From Psychroflexus torquis ATCC 700755 (GTDB taxonomy: Bacteria; Bacteroidota; Bacteroidia; Flavobacteriales; Flavobacteriaceae): a DNA stretch of 64,000 bases. This document shows positions 8,397 to 16,936 of the stretch, piece by piece. Below the pieces are notes generated by a model. It made no database searches. It had not been told where the DNA came from and saw nothing but the letters and a program-made list of their open reading frames with translations. Position 1 is the stretch's first letter. Each line of letters begins with the position of its first letter. The translations under genes were made by a program, and so were the position numbers. The stretch spans positions 1,984,001-2,048,000 of the forward strand of contig NC_018721.1 of NCBI RefSeq assembly GCF_000153485.2, in the 5' to 3' direction.

Positions 8397-9647
8397 ATGT
8401 TGTGTAATATGGTTATTAAAGATTATTATTCTATTTCTGAAGTTGCTGATATTCTAGGAAAAAGCACTGAAACCCTAAGAAGATGGGATCGAGATGGTAA
8501 GTTGTCAGCGGTTCGAGAACCTATGAGTAACTATCGTGTTTATTGCAAGGAACAGTTACAATTATTTCCTGAATTCCAAAATGCCGAAAATATAAATCAT
8601 GTAGTGGGGAATTTTGTGAAACCAAATAACGATTATTCTGTTCTTGAACTATTTGCTGGAGCTGGGGGTCTTGCAATCGGATTAGAACAGTCGGGAATAA
8701 AGTGTACAGCACTAAATGAAATTGATAAATGGGCTTGTCAAACTCTTCGAACTAATAGACCTAGTTGGAATATCCTTGAAGGAGATATTAAGAATTTTGA
8801 TTTTAGACAATATGAGAATAAAGTTGATATTGTAACGGGGGGATTTCCATGTCAAGCATTTAGTTACGCGGGTAAAAAACTAGGTTTAAAAGATGCTCGT
8901 GGAACATTGTTTTATGAGTTTGCTAGAGTAATTCAAGAAGTAAAACCAGCAATTTGTATTGGAGAGAATGTACGTGGATTATTGAACCATGAGAACGGTG
9001 AAACTTTGAAGGGTATGATTTCTATTTTAGATGAAATCGGATATAACGTAGTTGCTCCAGTTCAAATTCTAAAGGCAATAAACTATAATGTTCCCCAAAA
9101 AAGAGAAAGGTTGATTTTAGTGGGGGTACGAAAAGACATTGATTTAGAATATGTTTATCCTTCACCATATGAAAAAGTATACAACCTTAGTGATGCCTTG
9201 AAAAAAGGAGAGCTTTACGATTCAAAAGTTCCAATTTCTAAAGGAACACAATACCCAGAAAACAAAAAGAAAGTGTTGGACTTAATTCCACCAAAAGGCT
9301 ATTGGAGAGATTTACCTATAGATCTTCAGAAAGAATACATGCAAAAGAGTTTCTATCTTGGAGGTGGAAAAACAGGCATGGCAAGAAGAATTGGTTGGGA
9401 TGAGCCGTGTTTAACATTAACGTGTAGCCCAGCTCAGAAGCAAACAGAGAGATGCCATCCTGAAGAAACGCGGCCATTTACAGTAAGGGAATATGCTAGA
9501 ATTCAAACTTTTCCAGATAAATGGAGCTTTGAAGGATCCGTTTCACAACAATACAAACAAATAGGTAATGCTGTCCCTATTAACCTTGCAAAAGAGATAG
9601 GTTATTCTTTAGTCAAATTTTTAAATGAATTTTATACAGAAAAATAA
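8397..9647 (+). CDS. MerR-domain DNA (cytosine-5-)-methyltransferase, type II R-M
   Basis: Residues ~10-50 form a MerR-type helix-turn-helix (YYSISEVADILGKSTETLRR, then a wing ending NYRVY). A complete C5-cytosine methyltransferase follows: motif I LELFAGAGGL, motif IV GGFPCQAFS with catalytic Cys152, motif VI GENVRGLL, motif VIII QKRERLILVG, motif IX REYARIQTFPDKW and motif X QIGNAVP. The enzyme should protect host DNA from the partner nuclease, and the fused HTH probably also sets expression. The start may be ATG 8397 or ATG 8409; the latter leaves a more usual leader. The 3' end lies 6 bp from the 3' end of the convergent nuclease gene. Confidence 0.93.
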   Translation: MLCNMVIKDYYSISEVADILGKSTETLRRWDRDGKLSAVREPMSNYRVYCKEQLQLFPEFQNAENINHVVGNFVKPNNDYSVLELFAGAGGLAIGLEQSGIKCTALNEIDKWACQTLRTNRPSWNILEGDIKNFDFRQYENKVDIVTGGFPCQAFSYAGKKLGLKDARGTLFYEFARVIQEVKPAICIGENVRGLLNHENGETLKGMISILDEIGYNVVAPVQILKAINYNVPQKRERLILVGVRKDIDLEYVYPSPYEKVYNLSDALKKGELYDSKVPISKGTQYPENKKKVLDLIPPKGYWRDLPIDLQKEYMQKSFYLGGGKTGMARRIGWDEPCLTLTCSPAQKQTERCHPEETRPFTVREYARIQTFPDKWSFEGSVSQQYKQIGNAVPINLAKEIGYSLVKFLNEFYTEK

Positions 9648-9653
9648 AACAGT

Positions 9654-10361
9654 CTATTTGTATTTTTCTTCAATTTCTTTGGTTAATTTATTTATTGTAG
9701 TTTCAACCACCTTGCTGGCATCAACTTCTAGAGCTACTTCTCCTATAGCATCTATTAGTTCAAAGTAGAAATCTTCTTTTCCTGTTAATCGGTACCAAAA
9801 ATCTTGACCTATGTATACTGGATAATTTTGCCCTATCTTTCGATAATGGGAGCTTAATTCAGATACTTCACCATAAACCACACCAACAATCATATCATTT
9901 ATTCCAACATTTAAATTATTGGTTCTAGCTAGATTTCTTACACCATCGAAATGATTAACGATGGTTGTTACATCATCGCGATTTATCGTGTTTGGTCCAG
10001 CTTTTAATTGACAGTATTTTTTTCTTTCATCCACCGCATCAATGAACTCTATATCGATTCCTTGAGTTGTGGAGCCAAGACCTTGAAATAAAGATGTTAT
10101 TAAGCTCTGGACTTTCATTCCAAAAGAAGTTGTAATAGAAGAGCCCAATACCCTTGGAAGAACCAAAGCTTTAGCAATACTTTTAGGGTCATCATTTCCT
10201 GTCAAAAAATTAGCCAAATATTTAAATAAAAAGGGATTTACATTATAGTTTGAAAGGCTACTAGCTCTTTTACAAGCTCCGTCGATATGGCTTTGTGCAA
10301 TTTCAGCTCTGAAAAATTGTTTAGCATTTTCAATAATCTGTTCCCTATGTTCATTATCCAT
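9654..10361 (-). CDS. Type II restriction endonuclease (PmeII-like family)
   Basis: I start it at the ATG preceded by a run of A (ATAAAAAAAATGGAT), which gives 235 residues. It is convergent with the methyltransferase and ends 6 bp from it, the classical R-M layout. The likely PD-(D/E)xK core is GIDIEF (Asp103, Glu105) followed by YCQLKAGPNTINRDD, with Gln118-x-Lys120 in the catalytic strand. The LKAGPxTIN block and the C-terminal GQDFWYRLTGKEDFYFELID block recall PmeII-family nucleases from memory. The recognition sequence is not deducible. There is no room for a terminator between the two genes. Confidence 0.75.
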   Translation of the reverse strand: MDNEHREQIIENAKQFFRAEIAQSHIDGACKRASSLSNYNVNPFLFKYLANFLTGNDDPKSIAKALVLPRVLGSSITTSFGMKVQSLITSLFQGLGSTTQGIDIEFIDAVDERKKYCQLKAGPNTINRDDVTTIVNHFDGVRNLARTNNLNVGINDMIVGVVYGEVSELSSHYRKIGQNYPVYIGQDFWYRLTGKEDFYFELIDAIGEVALEVDASKVVETTINKLTKEIEEKYK

Positions 10362-10475
10362 TTTTTTTATCAGTTTTATCAAAGTTAGTAAAAGTTATTG
10401 TATTGGATTTATTTTTTACAATGATCGCCAACATATTAGTGTATGGTTATTTATTATTAGTATTAAACTAGTCAC

Positions 10476-10685
10476 CTATTGTCTAAACTTTGTTGTTACA
10501 AATGCAACAGAGATATAAAATTGATTGCAGTTTTCTAGTTCATGAAGTATTGATGAAAGAACTTTTTTTGGTGGATTTTTTTGATTGACGAGTAGTTCAG
10601 GTTGGTAGTCTAGATCCGATGAAATGGTTTTATCTACATAACCCGTTTGTAAACTTCTATTGAAAATTTCAGTAAGCTTATCCAT
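10476..10685 (-). pseudogene. PLD-type DEAD-box helicase (DUF3427 family), N-terminal 69 codons only
   Basis: The fragment begins MDKLTEIFNRSLQTGYVDK and runs to KKVLSSILHELENCNQFYIS followed by VAFVTTK. This is the start of a phospholipase D-like nuclease domain as found at the head of large DUF3427 helicases. After VTTK the sequence departs from the family and hits a stop within three codons. Full-length proteins are ~1000 residues. The ATG overlaps the stop of the NUDIX gene upstream by 8 bases, so the two were co-translated. The restriction nuclease begins ~115 bases downstream of the break. Confidence 0.7.
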
Positions 10686-11073
10686 TCACTAGTAATTTGT
10701 CTACTATGGGAATATCCGCTGCTGCCCAATCAAGTTTTTTAAGTTCTTTTAGCGTTAGCCACTCTTTAGCTATATGTTCATGAAGTGTAAGTTCTTTTGT
10801 TTCAACTTCGCAAATAAAACTATGCATAGTCAATTCAAAATCTGGATATTCATGAACAACTGTAAGAAACAATGCTTTGATATGTGTTGAAATACTTAAT
10901 TCTTCTAGCAATTCACGTTCCAAAGCTTCCTTTTTTGTTTCACCATGTTCCACTTTCCCACCGGGAAATTCAAATTTCTCAGATATATAGGCCAGTTTGT
11001 TTTTTGGCCTTTGAACGCACAAAATTTCATTCTGAAAAAAGATTACTCCAGCAACTACTTCAATCTTTTGCAT
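10678..11073 (-). CDS. NUDIX hydrolase, (deoxy)nucleoside triphosphate pyrophosphohydrolase (MutT-like)
   Basis: I start it at MQKIEVVAGV because AAGGTAGTA precedes that ATG; the longer frame would use TTG. The protein is 131 residues. The Nudix box is GGKVEHGETKKEALERELLE EL at ~38-59, with the RE..EEL metal-binding helix intact, and the FEFPGGK entry is of the MutT/CTP-pyrophosphohydrolase type. It hydrolyses nucleoside triphosphates with a modified base or a damage/alarmone-like substrate; the exact one is not visible. It overlaps the helicase start by 8 bases, and the NUDIX-PLD-helicase pairing suggests a defence role rather than simple housekeeping. Confidence 0.85.
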   Translation of the reverse strand: MQKIEVVAGVIFFQNEILCVQRPKNKLAYISEKFEFPGGKVEHGETKKEALERELLEELSISTHIKALFLTVVHEYPDFELTMHSFICEVETKELTLHEHIAKEWLTLKELKKLDWAAADIPIVDKLLVNG

Positions 11074-11106
11074 TACTACCTTTTGTTTTATTCTATTTGC
11101 TGACAA

Positions 11107-11404
11107 TTAGTTTTATAAACACAATAATACAAGTTAATCACAAACTCTTTTAAAATAAGTGAGTTTAATTTTTTATCTATCGAGAACACTCTCTAAAAGC
11201 TGAAGATATAAAAGAGTGCTGACTATTTAAGTTTACAAAAGCTCCTAAAACCATAGAATAATGGGTGTAAATAAAAGAATGTTTAAAATACAGAACCCTG
11301 TTGTGTTTTCTTTTAGTGATAGCTTAAAAGACTAGTCTCATAATTTGATAAGACAGAGGCTGTTTTTCTTTAGCCGTTTATTCTAGGTTCCTACTATTCA
11401 ATAA
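11107..11404. other. Intergenic region holding the right copy of the island-flanking repeat
   Basis: There is no gene here. Bases 11239-11285 match the hairpin arm/loop at 6468-6514 at 40 of 47 positions, but the pairing right arm is absent. A possible weak hairpin near 11285-11320 is not convincing. Confidence 0.5.
11239..11285. repeat. 47-bp direct repeat, right copy (see 6468-6514)
   Basis: It starts AAGCTCCTAAAACCATAGAA and continues TAATGGGTGTAAATAAAAGA; seven mismatches separate it from the left copy, same orientation. Together the two bracket the HpaII-like remnant, S24, R-M and NUDIX genes (about 4.8 kb). Confidence 0.7.
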
Positions 11405-13813
11405 TCAGTTATTCAAGCATTGAAAGCTCCCAATTGGACTACCATCTGGGATTTTGGGTGATGGAATTACCTTGAACTTTTCCGGTTCGTCCATAAACTG
11501 ATCGATACGGTACGTCATTTCCATTTCAACTACTGAGTTGGATTCCCTAAATTCGTTTTTCAATCCCTTCAAGGTTTTGTTTGCAAAAGCCTTTACTTGT
11601 GGAATACTCCCTGAATTCGCTGAAAGATTCATCAGGTGCTTTAATACATTAAAATTGATGGTGTTTTGGACTTCACTCAAATAAGCAGAGTCGTGTTGCT
11701 TTCCAAACGTGTTTTTTACCAATTCCTCCAAGACCTGTTCTAGTCCTAAATTTGACTTCTCTAAAGATTTCTGCTGGATGAGTCGGTTGGCACGCTCTGG
11801 ATGCAGTAATAAGCCTAAGCTCATATCGCTTGCTGTAGCGGAGGCGCCCAAAGCATCAAAACCAACCCCTGTTTTACTTTTAAAGGATTCGCGGCTTCTG
11901 GCATAACCAAATGCACGAGGTGGAAACAGGTCCAAAATTCGCTCTGGAATAGCCAAAGCTTCTGCATCAAGAGTATTTAAAGCCGCTTCAAGAGCCTTGA
12001 TCTGATCGGATTTTGGAATCCTCTCAACTGGTGTTAAGCTACTGCCTTTAACTGCATAGTTGTAATCCAAACCACCAATAAGTTTAATGGTGGCCTCTGT
12101 TTGATAGCGATGGAAAAAATATAAAGAGGCGAACACATCCTCTAAAACTGAATATGGTTCACCCGTCTTGATATTGTCTATAGAAAAGTTTGAAATGGCT
12201 GTTTTGCGTAGCTCTAAAAGACGACTTAACTCCTTATAGACATCTTTTCCATTATCCCACAAATGAGCATAGGCATGCGCTCCACCTTGAGCTCGCGCAT
12301 CAGCATCGCTTATAAACCGCAAACCATCGGCTTCGGCTTGTTTTAAAATAGCGTTTAAGTATTGTTTTTCAGTTTTATTGGTACCGCTATCCCCATAACT
12401 ATAGGCAACGGTGACTTTATCCCATTCGCCAATATTGGTATCGTAAGCTTCAGAGAAGTCGATTTGGTTATCTTTTAATTTCAGTTTTGGATGTGGATAA
12501 TCCATAACGCTCGTCCTACCCTGTGCACTGGCAGAAAAGTTGTGTGCAAACCCCAAGGTATGGCCAACTTCGTGTGCCGCCAACTGACGGATACGCGCCA
12601 AAGCCATCTTTAACATAGGTTGGTAATTATCATCAGAAATCTCAAAAGGTCGATTCATCAAGGCCTGTGCGATCATATAATCCTGACGAATCCTAAGGCT
12701 ACCTAAACTTACATGACCTTTTAGAATTTCACCTGTGCGCGGATCAACGACACTAGCACCATAGCTCCAACCCCTTGTGGAACGGTGTACCCATTGAATT
12801 ACGTTATAGCGAAGGTCCATAGGATCTGCATCGGCTGGAAGCATCTTGACCTGAAAAGCATTTTTATAACCAATCTCTTCGAAGGCCTGATCCCACCATC
12901 TGGCACCATCTAACAAAGCAGATCTTACAGGCTCTGGTGTTCCAGGATCCAAATAATAAATAATGGGTTCTTTAGCTTCGCTTATGTCTGCATTGGGATT
13001 CTTTTTTTCCAAGCGATGGCGAATGCTGTATCGCTTAACCAACGGCTCAAAAATCGGCGTTGCATAGTCCTGATAGGACATAAAAATAGAACCGCTTCTG
13101 GGGTCAAATTCACGTTTTTTATAGCCGTCTTTAGGTAACTGGACAAAACTGTGGTGTTGGGTTACCGTTAAGTTAGAGGCATCCGGAGCAACTGAGCGAA
13201 TATTTCTCCCCTCAGGATCGCCTGAAAAGGTAAGCAAAGCTTCAAATTCTGTATTTTTAGGAAAAGCTTTGGTGCGAAGCATGGCTAGTGCACTTTTATT
13301 TTTATCCAATTTGTAAGTCCCCTGCTTTTGTTGTTTCAATCGTCTAGAGACACCGTGAGCATCTTCCATTAGAAAAGGAGTGAGGTCGATAAGGAAACTC
13401 TTATCACTTTCGTCTTCAATTTTGAAACCATACAAAACAGATTTGGCAAAAGCTTGTTCAACACTTCGGCGCTCTAAACTATTATCCGTTATAGCTTTAT
13501 AATCCTGATTGGGCTGAACCAATAGCAGCTTGTTTCCAGCACGTTGAAACTTTACAATGGCTGTTCCTCCAAGCTGTCCACGATCCAAACCGATGTCGTT
13601 GGAGCCCAAACCAGTCGTAAGTGAATGCACGTAGAGGAAGTCTTGGTCAAGCTGTTCAACCTTCATATAAATTTTATCTTCCTTTTCTGAATACCAAAAA
13701 TCGAAAAACCCTTCATATTTTGTTAGTTGCTCCTTTTTTTCTAAAATTTTAAAGGTTTGCGCAGAAGAAACTGAAGCCATTAACAAAATAGTAACGTAAA
13801 TAAGAGTTTTCAT
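11405..13813 (-). CDS. Secreted zinc-dependent metalloprotease (DUF5117/DUF4953 type)
   Basis: This 802-residue protein has a signal peptide (MKTLIYVTILLMASVSSAQ) and a metzincin-type zinc site HEVGHTLGFAH at 414-424 (His414, Glu415, His418, His424), followed by a Met-turn candidate SVMDYPHPKL. The long N-terminal region carries the family's SLTTGLGSNDIGLDRG block (~64-79) and YYLDPGTPEPVRSALLDGAR before the catalytic domain. Family length is ~800 residues, so it is complete. It likely degrades protein in the periplasm or outside the cell. It stands alone in a minus-strand transcription unit, and the divergent gene at 14047 shares a ~230-bp upstream region. Confidence 0.88.
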   Translation of the reverse strand: MKTLIYVTILLMASVSSAQTFKILEKKEQLTKYEGFFDFWYSEKEDKIYMKVEQLDQDFLYVHSLTTGLGSNDIGLDRGQLGGTAIVKFQRAGNKLLLVQPNQDYKAITDNSLERRSVEQAFAKSVLYGFKIEDESDKSFLIDLTPFLMEDAHGVSRRLKQQKQGTYKLDKNKSALAMLRTKAFPKNTEFEALLTFSGDPEGRNIRSVAPDASNLTVTQHHSFVQLPKDGYKKREFDPRSGSIFMSYQDYATPIFEPLVKRYSIRHRLEKKNPNADISEAKEPIIYYLDPGTPEPVRSALLDGARWWDQAFEEIGYKNAFQVKMLPADADPMDLRYNVIQWVHRSTRGWSYGASVVDPRTGEILKGHVSLGSLRIRQDYMIAQALMNRPFEISDDNYQPMLKMALARIRQLAAHEVGHTLGFAHNFSASAQGRTSVMDYPHPKLKLKDNQIDFSEAYDTNIGEWDKVTVAYSYGDSGTNKTEKQYLNAILKQAEADGLRFISDADARAQGGAHAYAHLWDNGKDVYKELSRLLELRKTAISNFSIDNIKTGEPYSVLEDVFASLYFFHRYQTEATIKLIGGLDYNYAVKGSSLTPVERIPKSDQIKALEAALNTLDAEALAIPERILDLFPPRAFGYARSRESFKSKTGVGFDALGASATASDMSLGLLLHPERANRLIQQKSLEKSNLGLEQVLEELVKNTFGKQHDSAYLSEVQNTINFNVLKHLMNLSANSGSIPQVKAFANKTLKGLKNEFRESNSVVEMEMTYRIDQFMDEPEKFKVIPSPKIPDGSPIGSFQCLNN

Positions 13814-14046
13814 AGATAGATATTTATAAAATCAAAGCTTTAAAGATAGTAAAACTTGTTAATCCCTTTCAAAAAGCTTGATGTTTGCAAATTAAAAGTT
13901 CCAAAACCAACAAAAAGTAATCCTTTTAAGAATTTTTAATATTGAATTCCTATTTCCGTATAAAATATACTTTCCTAATTTAATTAATGAATTTTTAATA
14001 AAAGTAAAGACTTATTTGAAAATCTTTAAACATAGTTTTGCAGGTC

Positions 14047-14592
14047 ATGATTACTTTCAAAAAAGCGCGTAAAGAAATATATTTAGAATTAAGTCAATCG
14101 CTTAAGAATCTATACTTAGGGACATTTACAAAAGGTCTTTCTGCTCAACATATCAGTAATGAAGAAGCAGAACTTTACCTCGATAACTTGTTTACAAAAG
14201 GATATGGAATTTTTGGGTTTTCTGATGATCAACTTGTTGCAGCGCTAATTGTAACACCCCCAAGTTTTGATAAAGAACGACCTGAATCAATTCAAAACAA
14301 ATACAGTGATAAAGACTCTTTATATATCGCTGAAGTACTTGTAGACGATAAGTTTCGGGGTATGGGTCTCGGCAAAGGATTGTTTAAAGAATTTGAAATA
14401 AACCTGAGCAGTGATATAAAATACGTTTTACTGAGAGTGTGGAGTAAAAATGAAATCGCAGTCAACCTATATAAAAAATTCGGATTTGAATACTGCGGAA
14501 GTATCCTCCAAGAAAAATTAAAACCCGTTTCAAAAGAGCCTTTTAAAATGCTTAAACTCTATATGGTTAAGCCCTATTCAAAAATATTATGA
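14047..14592 (+). CDS. GNAT-family N-acetyltransferase, coupled to ovoA
   Basis: I start it at the ATG of MITFKKARKE, since the frame upstream offers only TTG. The protein has 181 residues with a GNAT fold: SLYIAEVLVDDKFRGMGLGK at ~98-117 holds the acetyl-CoA loop R/Q-x-x-G-x-G/A (FRGMGLGKGL), and LLRVWSKNEIAVNLYKKFGF is motif B. The stop overlaps the start of ovoA by 4 bases (ATGA), so translation is coupled. The acyl acceptor is unknown; the coupling suggests a substrate linked to ovothiol or its histidine precursors, which is inference. Confidence 0.85.
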   Translation: MITFKKARKEIYLELSQSLKNLYLGTFTKGLSAQHISNEEAELYLDNLFTKGYGIFGFSDDQLVAALIVTPPSFDKERPESIQNKYSDKDSLYIAEVLVDDKFRGMGLGKGLFKEFEINLSSDIKYVLLRVWSKNEIAVNLYKKFGFEYCGSILQEKLKPVSKEPFKMLKLYMVKPYSKIL

Positions 14593-16697
14593 AAGAATTC
14601 AATATAAAAACTCCTCATTTAATTGATGGAACTCCAGAAGAAAAACGACAAGAAATCCTTGATTATTTCCATAGAACTTTTGACTTAGACACAGAACTCT
14701 ATGAAACAGTTAAAGACGACGCTACTTTCTATATGCGTGCAGACCACCTTCGCCATCCTATTATTTTTTATTATGGCCACACCTCTTGTTTTTTTATAAA
14801 TAAGTTGGTTTTAGCGGGGCTGCTACCCTCTCATATCAATCCTTCTTTTGAATCAATTTTCGCCATTGGTGTGGATGAAATGTCATGGGACGATCTCAAC
14901 AAAGAAAATTACGCTTGGCCTTCGGTATCTGAAGTTCGAGAGTATCGTGAGGTTGTAAGAACAACCATTGCCAAACTCATAGAAGAATTACCGCTAGAAC
15001 TTCCTATCAACTGGGAAAGTCCGTTTTGGACTATTATTATGGGAATTGAACACCAAAATATTCATATTGAAACCTCATCGGTCTTAATAAGACAGCTCCC
15101 TGTAGAGAAGCTTCAAAGTGGACTATTTTCCAATATTTGCAAAGAAGATGAACCGGTTATTGCAAACGAATTAGTCGCTGTAGAAGGCTCAGAGGTAAAT
15201 ATGGGAAAACCACATAATCATCCTCTTTATGGTTGGGATCTGGAATACGGGAGTTTCCTAGAAACTGTCGACGACTTTAAAGCTTCAAAATATCTGGTTT
15301 CTAATGCTGAATTTTTTGAATTCATAGAAAATGATGGTTACAAAGATAAGCAGTGGTGGACTGAGGAAGGCTGGTCTTGGTGTACTTATAAAAAAGCTGA
15401 ACATCCTCAATTTTGGATAAAAGAAAATGAGACGTATAAATTGCGTTTGATGACCGAATTTGTCCCTATGAAATGGAGCTTTCCAGCAGAAATTAATTAT
15501 TTGGAAGCCAAAGCATTTTGCAATTGGAAGTCTGCTAAAACCGGCAAAAAACTGCGTATGCCTACAGAATCTGAATGGTATCGACTCGTAGAAGTTTCCC
15601 AAGTCAAGGAGGCTACAGATTGGGACGTAGCGCCAGGGAATATAAACCTAGAACATTACAGTTCATCTTGTCCAGTGAATACGTTTTCTTTTGGTGACTT
15701 TTACGATGTGATAGGGAATGTTTGGCAATGGACAGAAACGCCTATCACAGGTTACCCTGGTTTTAAAGTTCACCCATTATATGATGATTTTTCAACCCCA
15801 ACTTTTGATGGTAAGCATAATATCATTAAAGGGGGATCTTGGATCTCTACAGGAAACGAAGCCACTTTACATGCTCGCTATTCGTTTCGCAGGCATTTCT
15901 ATCAGCATGTTGGGTTTAGATATGTTGAGTCTAACCACGAGCCCGACATACGTGTAGATAGTTACGTAACTGATGAAGAAGTAGCCATTTCATGCGAGCA
16001 AAATTATGGGGAGTCCTATTTAGGAATGTCAAAATTGCCACTTCAAGTTTTAGATATTTTAAAAAAATACGTTGAAAATTCATCTGGAAAAAGACTCCTA
16101 GATCTAAATTGTGATACCGGTCGCTTAGCGTTTGAAGCTGCTTCACATTTCAAAGAGGTTACAGCAATAGATACTTCTGCAAGATTTATTCAACCAGCTA
16201 TCGAATTGCAAAAAAATGGATTGTTGCGTTACGTTATTAAAGATGAAGGTGAATTATCCATTTTTAAAGATGTTCTCCTGAAGGATTTAAAATTAAACGA
16301 CAATCATAGTCGCATCCAATTTATGCAGGATGATGCGACGAAATTAAAAGACCGCTACACAAATTATGATGTCATTGTAGCTATGAATCTGCTTGAAGAA
16401 ATACGTAAACCTAAAGAATTCCTTAGTAAAATTCATCAAAGATTAAATGCTGATGGACTGCTTATACTAGGTTCAACTTACGAGTATAAAGAATCTGTAA
16501 GTCAAATAGATAACTGGATTGGTGGCTTCAAAAAAGATGGAGAACCTATTAGATCTATCGATGGGATTAGCCAGGTATTATCAGAGCATTTTACGCAAGA
16601 GTCTAATCCTTTCAACCTCACCTATCCTGTAAGAAAGTCGAGTAGACATTTTGAAGTGATGAGCTCAGAAGTTAGTATTTGGCGTAGAAAAATGTAG
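14589..16697 (+). CDS. ovoA: 5-histidylcysteine sulfoxide synthase / mercaptohistidine N-methyltransferase (OvoA)
   Basis: This 702-residue three-domain protein has an N-terminal DinB-like domain with the non-haem iron motif H155-x3-H159-x-E161 (GIEHQNIHIETSS). A formylglycine-generating-enzyme-like domain follows (GWDLEYG, YLEAKAFCNWKS, GNVWQWTETPI, IIKGGSW, RYSFRRHFYQHVGFR). The C-terminal SAM methyltransferase has LLDLNCDTGRLAFEAA (~500) and DVIVAMNLLEEI. This order and length match OvoA, which joins cysteine to histidine with oxygen and later N-methylates the product to make ovothiol. A PLP lyase (OvoB) is needed in between; none is adjacent. The upstream GNAT gene overlaps the start. Confidence 0.93.
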   Translation: MKEFNIKTPHLIDGTPEEKRQEILDYFHRTFDLDTELYETVKDDATFYMRADHLRHPIIFYYGHTSCFFINKLVLAGLLPSHINPSFESIFAIGVDEMSWDDLNKENYAWPSVSEVREYREVVRTTIAKLIEELPLELPINWESPFWTIIMGIEHQNIHIETSSVLIRQLPVEKLQSGLFSNICKEDEPVIANELVAVEGSEVNMGKPHNHPLYGWDLEYGSFLETVDDFKASKYLVSNAEFFEFIENDGYKDKQWWTEEGWSWCTYKKAEHPQFWIKENETYKLRLMTEFVPMKWSFPAEINYLEAKAFCNWKSAKTGKKLRMPTESEWYRLVEVSQVKEATDWDVAPGNINLEHYSSSCPVNTFSFGDFYDVIGNVWQWTETPITGYPGFKVHPLYDDFSTPTFDGKHNIIKGGSWISTGNEATLHARYSFRRHFYQHVGFRYVESNHEPDIRVDSYVTDEEVAISCEQNYGESYLGMSKLPLQVLDILKKYVENSSGKRLLDLNCDTGRLAFEAASHFKEVTAIDTSARFIQPAIELQKNGLLRYVIKDEGELSIFKDVLLKDLKLNDNHSRIQFMQDDATKLKDRYTNYDVIVAMNLLEEIRKPKEFLSKIHQRLNADGLLILGSTYEYKESVSQIDNWIGGFKKDGEPIRSIDGISQVLSEHFTQESNPFNLTYPVRKSSRHFEVMSSEVSIWRRKM

Positions 16698-16810
16698 GGG
16701 TGATTAAGATTTTGTGACCTGAATTGTAGTTTTAGATCAGCTTGTATGAACAGTGTTGCCAACTCGTAGATCCACATTTTGTGAGCCTTTAAAGTTATAT
16801 AGCATATATC

Positions 16811-16853
16811 CAGAACAGCTCTGCTTTTATATATCGAAAGTAGAGCTGTTTTG
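16811..16853 (+). terminator. Hairpin downstream of ovoA
   Basis: CAGAACAGCTCTGCTTT (16811-16827) pairs with AAAGTAGAGCTGTTTTG (16837-16853) apart from two wobble or mismatch positions, loop nine bases. There is no long T-run after it, so termination strength is uncertain. It lies 114 bases after the ovoA stop. Confidence 0.5.
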
Positions 16854-16936
16854 AATATATGAAGCTAGGGGGCCATAACTCCATCCCCATATGGAAGATA
16901 AAGTATGTGACCTAGGTGAATATAAGCGAAAAGACA

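Noticed and set aside
16811..16853. Regulatory riboswitch downstream of ovoA
   Set aside because: Only a simple hairpin is visible and it lies after, not before, a gene.
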